Source of the DNA: Yamagishiella unicocca
Lineage: Eukaryota; Chlorophyta; Chlorophyceae; Chlamydomonadales; Volvocaceae
Assembly (NCBI GenBank): GCA_003116995.1
Contig: BDSL01000016.1
Span: 930,001 to 994,000, forward strand
Length of the DNA: 64,000 nt
Reading direction: 5' to 3'
Shown one piece after another: positions 29,225 to 40,500 of this stretch. The translations under genes were made by a program, and so were the position numbers. Within the stretch, counting starts at the first letter, position 1, and every line of letters begins with the position of its first letter. The notes below the pieces were generated by a model, which worked only from the letters and a program-made list of their open reading frames with translations, did not search any database and was not told where the DNA came from.

Positions 29225-32200
29225 GTGATGAGTCAGAAGGGTTCAATGTGGAGACACCTCTTGGGTGCCTGCGGCGGTGGGAGGACTGCCATTCCGAATC
29301 CCCAGCCTACCATAACTTGTAATTCTACGCAAATCAAGCCTGCAGTTGAACATGGTCGCGATCATGAGTCGCTGTTAACGGCCTGCTCCGCGAGCAGCAT
29401 CGACAGCTGCGGTCGTGTCAACTACACAACAACCTCCTCTCAACGCGGCGCAGTCGGCAGCACTTCTGGCCAGCTGGTTGACAAGATGCGCCTGTCGTCC
29501 GCCGCAAGAACAAGCGGCGGCGGACAAAGCTCACAGGCGTTGTCAACACAAAGTTCGTACTTAACACCACAGCACACGTGCGCCTCAATCGTGGTGGAAC
29601 AACGCATCCCAGGGTCCCGTGCTTCACCGGAGCCCGTGGACACACGTTCGTCCGCACTGCTGCCTGGACCTCCCGGCCCGACAGTTGTGCCCCAGGCGGT
29701 AGTAGACGGCCACGGAACGCAGAAGAACCTTCTGCACGTGGCGCTCAGCGCATACACGATTCGCGACATCGCTCCATGCGATCCCGCCATGCGCATCAGG
29801 TGGGTGGGTGCTGCGCATGCCCTGTGAAATGGGACCGTTGTGTTATGGCACCGGGTTCCGTAGCGCGTCCTCCAGGCAGACGTGGGGCGGGGTCAGGTAC
29901 GTGACCGGGAGTGACGTGTTGCCGGGTGCGCTTTATCCGGGGTGACGTGTTGTCTGATGCACGCATACGTGCGTGTCGTACTGGTGTGAATGCACACCGC
30001 AGTGCAGGGTGTATATACACGGGAATCTAGTGTGTGACGCTTGTGTGTTGTTGCCGCTGCTGAGATGAGACGGGCAATCCACAGCGCACTGGGGCGCCAG
30101 GGCTGGGGTCACTGCGGCGCCGTGTCACCTGGGCAACTGATCACCAAATCGTGTTGTCCGGTCCTTGCTCAAATCCTGCCCTGCCCCGCGCCTCCCAATC
30201 GACTCCTCCCCCCCCACGGCAGGCACCTAAAACTGCTGGCGTGCGGCCCTGACACTGTTGTGTACAAGGGTAAGCTTCTTAGACGCCCTGTTCGATGCCT
30301 GTCGTGCCTATTTCAGCGCATTGTGACAGCCAGTGCGTGAAAGGTCGGCCTTGCCTTTCGGAGGTATGCTACTGATCGATGTTTGGTGCCCAGAGGTTGC
30401 AAATACCTCTTTGAGGTGTGACGCTCCGGGCGCCTACGGCACGCGTCCATCGCACCGGGTAGCAACAGAGAGCCGGACTTCTCCCCCATCTTGTGTTGGG
30501 GTCTATTCAGCGGCTGCCAAACTCCGACCACCTGACAAACCCAAGTCCCAACCCCTGGCCCGCCCCTCGAACGACGCACAGGGTCGTGGCAAGGCCTCCT
30601 GATCGCCGTGAAGTTCATGCTTTACCGCGGTAGCGATGCCGGAGCTATGCAGAGCCGCACGTCCGCTCTGCTTGCAGCGCACTGCATGCCGCAGCGTTCC
30701 CACATGGCCCGCGTGTATGCGTGCGACATATCTGAGGTTCTCGCGGCGGACCCGCCAGGCCGCATGGGCCTCAGCCAGGCCGCGGGGGGTGAAGGGGACG
30801 GCGCGTGCTCGGCGCCCATGCTCACCGTGCGTCCCTTCAGCGACGCGGATGATCGGGACTGCTGCACCTGCCCGTCTCCCTCCTTCACCGCCCGCTCCGT
30901 AGACGACGTCAGCAGCCACGGCAGCACCAGCACCAGCAGCAGCACCTTCTCGCCCGGAAGGCGAACCAGCGGCTCCGGTCGGTTCCACTTCAGCAGCGTC
31001 GTGTTCGCAGAGGCGGCGGGATGGCGCAGCTGTGGCGACGACGCCGCTGGCGAGTCGGCTCCGTGGCCGCCAAGCGCCGGGTCCACTGACCTCCGCCCGC
31101 TGGTGGGGCCAGACCCGACTCTTCAGAGCCTGTTGGACCACCTCGGCGCCCAGCCGGGAGACCACCTGCTGCACTGCGTGATGGAGCTTGCGTCCGAGGG
31201 TAACTTGTGGCACGGGATTCGGAGCGGTGTGTACGACATGCAGGGGCCGCTGGGACCGTTGGGGGCCGTACGCATGGCGGTGCACAGCGCGCTGGGCATC
31301 GCGCAGGGGGTGCATCAGCTGCACCAGTCAGGCCACGTGCACGGCGGCTTGACGCCGAGCAACGTGCTGATGCATCGGTGTGACTGGGAGGGCGACTGCG
31401 GCCATGTGCACGGCCAAGCGCACAAGGTGAAGAGGAAGCGCGGCTTCGCCGCGCGCATCGCGGATTGCGGAATGCGGCGGCTGGTGCTGGGCGCGGAATG
31501 GCACCGCCGCCTGGATCCCAGCTCAGACGCTGAGCTGCGATGCTGTTCGGCTCCGGAGTTGCTGAGGGCACCTGCTGGAGCTATCGGCGAGGCGGCGGCG
31601 GCTGAGGTGGAGTGGGCGCCGAGCCACGACATGTACTCGTAAGTTACTCAGTCCTCGGCTCGGTAACCCGGAGCCTCACAACGTGCGCCGTCCTGCAGTG
31701 CCGTGCACGACGGAAGATCCGCTTCGCACGTGGACTAGGCTCTCTCCGCCATGAAACCGATGCCGCGAAGTGTACAAAGCTTAGGGCAGCGCCTGAAGCC
31801 GCGGCTTCCTAGCTCAGGCCAAGCGTATTCTGGACGGTATGTACGTTGTCCTGACATGCGCTCCTTTGGGTGTAAGTGTTCCCTCACCCCACACGCCCGC
31901 GCCTCACAGGTTTGGCGCCTTGCTGTACTGCATGTGCACGGGCAGCCACCCAAGGGCCAGCGGCCACCCGGCGCCGCGTCCGCAGCACGTGTGGCCGCCT
32001 CTGCGTGCGCTGGGTGAGGCGTGCATGGCGCTAGACCCGGCAGCCCGACCTACGTCCCAGGACGTCGTCAAAGCCCTGCTGGTTCTGGAGCAGCGGCTCC
32101 ACTACTCCAGTCGCACGCGGTTCTTGCGGGTGACCTCTCTGCCTTGCTTGGATACGGATCTGGACACAGGCTCCGCTGCAGCCTCCAGTCGTCTCCGAGC

Positions 32201-32444
32201 GGCAACAGCGGCGGACACGGGCGCGTTGGTGACGAGCGTGGGCTCGGCGGCAGTGGCGCATGCGTTATACGCCACGGCTGAGGAGACGGATGGGTCCAGG
32301 GATTGCTTCGGGACGGCGTCAGCCGACAGCAAGACCTCATCGCCAAGTCCTCTCAACTCTTGCCCCGGTCGAGGATTCGCGCTGACTTCCATGCCCGAGG
32401 TAATGCTATCCTCCTGCGCACCGGCAGGGTCAATGCGGGTGTAG
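29225..32444 (+). CDS. protein kinase-like protein lacking the catalytic HRD aspartate (pseudokinase; 4 exons)
   Basis: Exons 29225-29799, 30223-30269, 30594-31638 and 31910-32444 are phase-consistent and give 733 residues. Residues 1-190 are disordered. The kinase fold follows: a glycine-loop remnant LLACGPDTVVYKG (about 196-208), the ATP-anchoring Lys214 in LIAVKF, a Ser-rich insertion of about 120 residues, a hinge-like CVMELASEGNLWHGI, and the loop HVHGGLTPSNVLM (about 455-467) where HRDLKPSN would be. In that loop the catalytic Asp is Gly459 and the conserved Lys is Thr461. The metal-binding Asp remains (DCG at 498-500, in place of DFG), as do the APE motif (SAPELL) and helix F (DMYSFGALLY). 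The layout is tyrosine-kinase-like, a group expanded in volvocine algae. Loss of the catalytic base suggests a scaffold or allosteric role. A TGTAA lies 130 nt past the stop. Confidence 0.82.
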
Positions 32445-32573
32445 ATGCGCGCTATCAGCTGCGCAAGGCCTGCAGTTGTCAAGCGCGACGCAGAAGGAAT
32501 TGCTCCTTGTTGGTCCGGGTCTATGATCGGCAAGGGCCGAAAGAACGCGATAGCGCACCTGGGCGCGGTGCGG

Positions 32574-32578
32574 TGTAA
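32574..32578 (+). promoter_or_regulatory. TGTAA poly(A) signal
   Basis: TGTAA lies about 130 nt past the pseudokinase stop codon. Confidence 0.5.
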
Positions 32579-33864
32579 TTTGTACGGAGATGACGCGTGC
32601 GTCATCTCTGAAGGAACGATGAGGAAAGACGGACCAGTGCCAGCGCTTGTTCACGGGATGCGGCTGGCAGGAAATGCAGGTGTGGCTGTTTCCAGGGGGT
32701 GTGATTACAACTGGTGATGAAGTAAGTGCACTGAAATTGCGTGGGCCGAGACCCGTGGATATCCACCTTGGTGACCGATATTTTCTTTGCAGCACATAGT
32801 GCTATGAACGAGCAACTGAACCGCCTCCAGACCTTTGGGGCTGCCCGGCAATCTCTCTTTGCGAAAGGGGCCCATGTTTCCCACAGCGTTATGATTTTCC
32901 TTAACCTTTTCCGTGTCAAGGTATGAGATGAAGCATGGTAATTGAACCAAGGATTTCCTGTGCCCAAAGCTTTATGAAGTTTCGAGATGATTACCATTTT
33001 ACCGTTTCAGAAGGAAGCCAGTGCCGTATCTGACGATGTATGCTTGGCGATGTATCGTGGTTCAACGCAGCGGGTTTCCGAGCTTACCAATATCAGGATG
33101 CACCCCACCTGGTCAGCCCCTTGCCTCGACCAGGAACCACTTGCCTGGCTACAATTGAAGTACCGCCCCGCACCGCCGCGCGTTTGGTTGCCAGCTGCTC
33201 GGACGAGCACAATTTGAGCTTGTTGCAGACCCGCCCTTCAATACGCTTATTTACGTGTATTGCCGCAACTGGAAGGCCACGTAGGGCAGTAGGGCACTGG
33301 CAGGTGTGGGCGCCGTCTTTCAGGCCCCTTAGGCGGTGTCTGGTGTCTACTGTCTACCCCAACGCAGGTGTGTTTGATTGCAGCTGTCAGTGGCGTGCGT
33401 TGTGGCCCGCATAATTACACATGGATTTGAATCTGGGTTATGTATACGGCACGTGGTGTCCGCACCAGCCAAGGAATGATAAAAAGGAAAAACAAATGAT
33501 AAATTGCTGAGTATGGGAAGTTTCGGGGTAGCCTGGTGTGGTGCGCAAGTGAAAACAGTGTTTGGCACGCGCTCCTTCAGCGGCCTGATAGCTTATTGAA
33601 CGGCTCTGCAGGCGTTTACTAGGTTTGCTCTAGGAGACCGAGGAAGGAAAGAGGGGATGAGATGCTGCTTTAGTGGAGACGGGCGCAGCATGGGCCGACA
33701 TGGGCGGTAAACCCGTAATGGAGTATGATGCTGCGTGTTGCTCTATGTTCCCGCGTGTTCACCTGTTGATTGAGAGATGCCCAGCAGCTGTGCGATCAGG
33801 AAATTGGACGCTACCTGCAAGGCGGTTCGGCAGCGCATATGCGGTTGTGAAAGCGCTCTTGCTG

Positions 33865-34497
33865 TCATGCCCCACAGCAGGCTTCGGCCGTCGCGGACAC
33901 TAGGTGTAACACTGGCTGGCTGGTTCGTGCTTTCCTGGCTGGCTCTCGTGCCCGCCTCCAGGCCTGACTGGCGCGCGCTGTCGTTAGCGCTCAGGCTACA
34001 ACTGACCAGGTCGTAGACACGTTAGCAGGTGAACGCCGCAAGTCGCTACCTCTTCCGGGGTCTGCCCCGGGTATCCTGACTCCCGACCGAAGCGCGGCCC
34101 ACAGCTGCACTGTTGCTTGCGGGGGCAACTGTGCTCGACACTGTTGTTACACGTCTGCAACTGGGCACCTCGTGCGAGAGGATACTTCGAGCACGGCCGG
34201 GAATGCCAGGCGTGGCATCCGGCCCGTGCTAAGGCGGCGGAGGCTCTGTGGGCCCGATGTGCGCACCTTATCCCTGCGGCTCCGATCGTGAGCCAGCTAC
34301 CACCTAACACCGAAAGTTACCAGACGGTATAAGACGGCGTCCGTTACTTAGTGTCAACGAACCATACCTAACAACACACTTGCGAGATATTTCACTCCAA
34401 CTGTCATGCTCAGATACGCGTTTCTGGAGCGGCACCGAAACCATGACTAATGCCCGCGAATCGTTCATGCCGGCGCTAGGGCATGACATTTCGAGGT
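33865..34497 (+). repeat. diverged direct repeat, copy 1 (~630 bp)
   Basis: This copy aligns along its length with 34935-35603. Shared blocks include 'gcaggtgaacgccgcaag', 'gcacggccgggaatgccagg', 'cggctccgatcgtgagccag' and 'gcgtttctggagcggcaccg'. Identity is roughly 75-85% by eye, with small indels. No long ORF is conserved between the copies, so it looks like a non-autonomous dispersed element or an old segmental duplication rather than a gene. Confidence 0.8.
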
Positions 34498-34934
34498 GCA
34501 ATTCAGGGGACTAGGTCGTTTCTTTCGGGTGGATAACATGCCGGCGTCTCCCACGTACCGTAAGGTACCGCCATCGTGAGATCCCTCTTACCGTTCCTAA
34601 TGTAGCCCACATGGCGAAGCGGAAATCCGGGGCGATCGCTTTTGGCGGCAGCAATCGCTTGTGTTGACCGTTGTAGTAGCATTTGGTACAGCCATTGCGA
34701 TGGTACGGCCGTAGGGCTCCCCGCGCGCCCAAGCAGACATCAGTAGCAATTCGTAGATGTCCCTCGTGACCAAAGAGGGCCGAGGAGCGGCCCAAGCCCC
34801 TCCCCCTCTCGTAAGCTGAGCCCCTCGTCACATGTCGAGTTCGACGCGCAGTGCAACCGTGCAATCTTATTTTGGGAGGTTACCTTTTAAAGCACAGATG
34901 AGATGATTAGCAACGCTCCTTTCCTTTCCTAGTG

Positions 34935-35603
34935 CCATGCCCCACAGCAGTCTTTGTCTGTCACCAACACTGGGTGCAACACCCCCGCGGGAGTCAGAGT
35001 ACCCGGGTCAGAACCCGGAAGCGGTAGCGACGTGCTGTTCGTGCTTTCCTGACTGGCCGTGGTTGGCTGGCTCCAGGCTTGAATAGACGTGCGCTATCGA
35101 AAGTCCTCACGCTACAACTGACCATGTCGGAGACACGGCAGCAGGTGAACGCCGCAAGATGCTACCTCTTCCGGGTTCTGACCCGGGTACACCGACTCCC
35201 GACCGCAGCGCGGCCCACAGCTGCAATGTTACTCGCGGGGCAACAGATGCTCACCACTGTCGTTACACGTCTGAACTGGGCGCCTCGTGCGTGAGGATAC
35301 ATTGAGCACGGCCGGGAATGCCAGGAGTGGCATCCCGCCGTGCTAAGGCGACGTAGGCGACGTGGGCACCCTATCCCTTCGGCTCCGATCGTGAGCCAGG
35401 ACTGCCAAATGCCGAAAGCTATCAGACGTACAAGACGAACTCCGTTGCTCCGTGTCAATGCACCGTACCTAATAACGCACTCGCGAGATACTTCACTCTA
35501 ACCGTCGCGCTCAGATTCGCGTTTCTGGAGCGGCACCGAAACCATGCCTAACCATGACTAATGCCCCCGAATCGGACATGCCGGTGCTGGGGCATGAAAT
35601 AAC
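34935..35603 (+). repeat. diverged direct repeat, copy 2, with an internal inverted repeat
   Basis: This is the second copy of the element at 33865-34497, in the same orientation about 1.07 kb downstream. Relative to copy 1 it has roughly 45 extra bases near 34985-35033. That extra part is the reverse complement of 35158-35202 (arms contain 'acccgggtcagaacccggaa' and its complement), so this copy can form a hairpin with about 43-nt arms. Confidence 0.75.
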
Positions 35604-37536
35604 CTCAGAGAATAACCTCACGTGATGCGATCTGAAGTCCCGCCGCAACGTCCGTCACACTATGTGAGGCATACTGGGGCGCCAAACGAAAAGAGGCACT
35701 GCATCCTTTAGCCTTCCACGGCGTTCGGTACGCTTCACTACCAAAGCAGCCGGGTTTTTTGAAGCGCCTTATCCGGTAGGACGTGCACGCCTGTAGCCGC
35801 GCCATATCTTGGCACGGAAACTTCAATGACGGATCCTTTTAACTGAAGAGTGACGGCCGCTGTAGTTGAGAGACTGGAGTTATGTTCCGCAGCACCGCAC
35901 GAGGTTGTCTTACACGGATAGTGCAGATAGCGACAGATAGGCACGTGCGGAAGAACCCGCAACCGTTCCGAAACACTGGACACAGCTGTCGATAGCATGT
36001 CGTACAGTCCTAAAGGCCAGGTCACCATAGCTCCGCAGGCCAGGAAGGGCCGATCTCGAAGAGTAATAAATGTTCAGTCCGAAGTAGGTTAGGCAGCTTC
36101 GAGGAAGGTGCAAGCGAGTCTCCCGCTGTTGCGGGCACTCCCTTTTCTACGAACGCATAAGTCGAAGGCACGAAACGCGAAGCCGCATGAATTGCAGGGA
36201 GCCCCTCTTCCGTCTCCATTACAGGTCCGATGGGTGATCTGCGATGACCTGGGATGGCTGTTTGGGCTTGGTGGTCCTGGAGCAGGGGTGAGCTCTCAAA
36301 TCTGCTTGGGTACGTTGTGATGGTTTCCTCGCATTTGGATTCAAAACATCGTAGCGACCAATTTCTGCATTAATGTACAATGCTTACGGATGTGATGCAT
36401 CTGTAAAAAAGATCAGGCGGATAGTAACCGCAATGCATCAACTGCAGCATGCTAAGGGCCGATGCGGCCCCGGTATCATGAGACCGGCAACCTGAAACGT
36501 GGCCGTAGTAGATAGTCGCACGATGACGACTGAGATACGTGTCCTTTGTGCCATGGCGCCTGATGGAAATTGGCGGGCTATAATGATGTGCCTCGATTGC
36601 CATGTCCATAAAACTCTTACAGTAACAACATTCGGTTATTACAAGCCGGTGCCAGCAATGGTCTAAGTTCTTGCCCGAGGTGCCTCGAATACTTCTCGAA
36701 GTGCCCGGGAGTCTTGCGTTTTAACTCACGGCATCGCGGGCTGATTACATACATTCCCATACGCGGAGACAATACGACTTTGGGGACTACAGCGTTATTG
36801 CGGCACCACAGGGTATACAATAATAATTTTCATGTACGACTGCCTAGTGTGTTTTCTTAAGCAAGAGCACTGAGTGCCGCTCGCACGTCTATTTTCCTTT
36901 CCAAACACAACACGGAATCCGCAACGATGCAACAAATTAACCGGGATGCCGCGCGATAGTAGCCCGCGTGCAGCAATAGCCATGGAAGGTGGGGACTGGG
37001 GAGGCCATGGCGACCGCGAAGCATTATCAAAACAAACAGCATCACATGCCTCATTCTTCCTGGAGCTTATTCATCGAGAAAGGCCGGTTTCATACGGAGT
37101 GAGTTATTTCGTGCGACGGACTGCCGCCCACCACTACTCCCGCTGGTAGGAAGCTGCCCAAGAACTCCGGACGCCTTCGAGATTACATTTGCATCTTGAA
37201 CAGTGACATAGTTACCGTGGGTATTATAGGTACTGTGGGTAAAGCGTTATTGAAAATGCCGTACACAAGCTCACTTTTTCCTCTATGTCGTGAACCCCGA
37301 GAAAATGACGGTGCTTGACCTATTTCCGATTGAAAATAGCGGTTATCTAGGCATTGGAACTGAACGTTTTGCCAGCCCGATACTTTGCGCCCGTGCATCT
37401 GTCGACTGCTTTCCTTTTCCTATCAGTACAAGCAATCATATAGGTCACACCTAACTCGTTGTGATACTTGTGATTTATACACCGGCTCTACGGATTGCAG
37501 CGCTTCATTAGCAGAACACATGCTTTAAGTTACACG

Positions 37537-40500
37537 ATGCCCTGGGCTAGGCGCCTGCCCGCTTGGCTTCTGGCGTTGCTGGTCTTTTCTACCATGGCTG
37601 TTAAACGCACTGCAGCGTCACCCAGTTATTGGGACTGCGATGACTGTCCTGATGCCGTCGAACCTGTTTGCTCTAGCGGTCTCACGTTTCGGCATCCTTG
37701 CCTAGCCAAATGCCAGGGGCACGCTGAAGTCGTCCAAGGTCCATGCCCAGGTGCGTATGTCGGTACCATTTGAAGGTCGTCATCGGCCCCAATAGGCATA
37801 CCCCATTACTCCCCCCCATGGGTCGGGTTTCGCCGCTCTAAACGGCTTGCTCTGTGACGATAGGGACTTCCTGACTTCTGCTCTCTCCACAGGCGACGAC
37901 CTGCTCGCACAGGCGACTTGGGTAAGCAACACGGCAGGGGACACGAACATCGGGGCAACATCGTACGTTGCGTCTGGCGTTGCTAGCGAAGCACAAACTG
38001 CCGCTCTGGAGCAGCCCGATCGTGCTCGGGCTGGAGACTCGGAGGCGAAGTCCCGACGCAGAAAACCCCGCGTCGTGGACATGAGGCGTTTCCGCTCAGA
38101 AGGCTTCGTGCTGGTGGGGTCACTGGACCTGCAAGGCGGCCCACGGGAAAGCTGGGATCCTAAGCGGAAAGAGTCCAGGTAGGGTTGTTGGGGTACGTCG
38201 AACGGCTAAGCAAGCGGGCTCAAGGCGGGTGGCTCTGACCTGGCCCCTCCCGTAGTAGCATACGTGAGTCACACCAATGGCGTTGGATGTCGATTGACGT
38301 GAGATGCGCCACAAAGGCCTTACGGCACAAGCATGACTTTTGTTGCAGGATGCGAGTCGGTCCAGGTGGGGAAAGCGGCAGGCCTGACGCCCTTGCGGAC
38401 ACACATCAAAGGGTAGGTACACGGAACGTTAAAAGCAAGGGGCGGCGTTGCTTCCGGGATGGCGGGTCGTGGTACGCTTCTGAGCATGCATGTCATGGTG
38501 CCGTATGGTGGCCGTGGTGCCGGTGACGGCCGTGCGGAGGTAGAGTGAGTCCCGCGGGTCGCCCCAACCGCGGGAACATACGCCCATCCACTGGTACCGG
38601 TAGGTCCGCGCCACACATCTAGACCTGGCCGAGAATTGCGTCAAGCTTACAACGGGCGCGGGTGGGACGTCTTGTACGGCACCCATGTCGTCATGGTCGG
38701 CACGCGGCGCCGTCGCAAGGCCCGCACGCACCGGGGGTCGCAGCGGCCTCTGCACACCGCGCCTGACCGGGACCGGGAGCGGGGTGCCTAAGTACATGCC
38801 GTTGCGTCCAGCGATTGGAGAGCTTTGTGGACGGCCAGGCGGGACCCCGCCTACATTGCCGTCATAGGTTCACGCCCCAGCAACCCGGAGCGAGCTGCAC
38901 CAGAACGCCGTACCGTGCCTAACCCCGTCGCTCCGCGCCCATTTCCGGCTGGTGGTTGCGCAGGTACGTGCGCTGCGATACCGACCTTCAGACGGCTTCC
39001 TGTTCATGGAAGCCGAGTCCAGGCCTGCCCTCGACCTGGCGGTGCGCCGCGCGATGGCTGAGTACGACGCTGGTGACGTAGGCGCTGGGTCGGGATGGGG
39101 CCCAATGGCATCGACCGACGGCAGCGAAGACGGCGCAGCGGTGGCGGCGGCGGCGGCGGCGGCCGCCGCCGCAAGCCAGGGCAGAGCAGCCCAGCCGTTG
39201 GACGGCAAGGCCGGCCAGCGGCGCCTTCTAGCCGACAATCGCTGGCGTGTAAGGGACGCCTCGGTGCATCCGTACAACGCCACTGCTTACGTCAAATACA
39301 CGCAGCCGCTGACTAAAGCCTGGTATCAGTGCACCGCGACCTTTATCACACCGTGGGATGTGCTGACTGCCGCCCATTGCGTCTGGGACTTCACCAGCGG
39401 CACCGGCTACCGAGACTGGCGCATCTGGCCCGGCATTGCCTCCAACTTGCTCGTACCGCCCACAGAGCCGTTCTTTTCGGACTACGTGACTTTCTACCGA
39501 ACCGAAAATGGCACTGGCAAGAACTACGCCGACCAGCGCAACGCAGTCAACTACTATGACATCGCCGTGATCCGCCTGACGAGGCCGCATGATTCGTGGC
39601 TGGGGATAAAGTACGACTGCGGGCGCCCGACGTACGCCAAAACAGTGGCTTGCGGTTACCCTTACACCAGCCCCAACACGTTTTGGCAAATGTGCAGCCA
39701 GTGTTTTTTGACGACGTCGCAGTGCAGGCCGATGTGGCAGATGTATAACTACTGCTACTCGGTGAAGGGACAGTCAGGGATGGCCATCACCGACCTCACA
39801 GACCTTCGAATCCTGGGCGTACTGAGCGGCGGCCCCGCCGACGGCTGGGATTACTCCTACTGGACGCCCATTGACGCATTCCACTTCAGCAACCTGGTCC
39901 GCTGGATGCATCCAAACGTCGCACCACGGCCACCTCCATCACCACCACCACCAGCACCGCCGTCGCGTTCACCGCCACCCAGTAAAAAGACGCCTTCACC
40001 TCGTATCTCCCCACCTCCTCCGAAGCGCTCGCCGCCTCCTGTTAAGGTCAACCAGCCGCTTTTTAGGCCACCACCTCCGCTCGCCAAAGGCGTCCAATCG
40101 CCTCCCCCCAAAAAGTTCCCGCCCCCGCGGCAATCCGGACGCACCAGCGGCGTATCGGAGACGGAGCTGGACTCCATTGATAATTCCGCACCAGAGCCGA
40201 ATACGATCGAGCTATCGGCACTTCAGAGCTCGGCGGACGTGGCTACGGTGCAGCAACCATTGACACGAGAAGCCGTCTCCGTGACAGGCCAGCTGTCACC
40301 GGCACCTCAGGCGGCTCTTCAGGGCGTGGCCGATCCAAGCCCCTCGCCCGGCGTGCTGACAGTCTCAGGCCAACAACCGCTGGCTGATTGTGAGTTTTGT
40401 GGAGGAGGGTGCGCTCGCGCTCGTGCGGGGCATGCCTAGGCTGCGCTGTAGCGCGGGCTGGCTGTAGCGACCCCAGCCCGCATAGAACGGAGAATGGGAG

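Larger units (their letters stand above)
32445..37536. other. 5-kb gene-poor region with a duplicated element
   Basis: No conserved coding region was found on either strand. The middle part (about 33.87-35.60 kb) is occupied by two diverged copies of one element, annotated separately. The rest has shorter ORFs with no motifs and no splice-consistent extension. The last few hundred bases should hold the promoter of the Kazal/protease/SRCR gene. Confidence 0.45.

Noticed and set aside
33996..34310. ORFs in the two copies of the 33.9-35.6 kb repeat as a duplicated gene
   Set aside because: Frames are not conserved between the copies; indels shift them.
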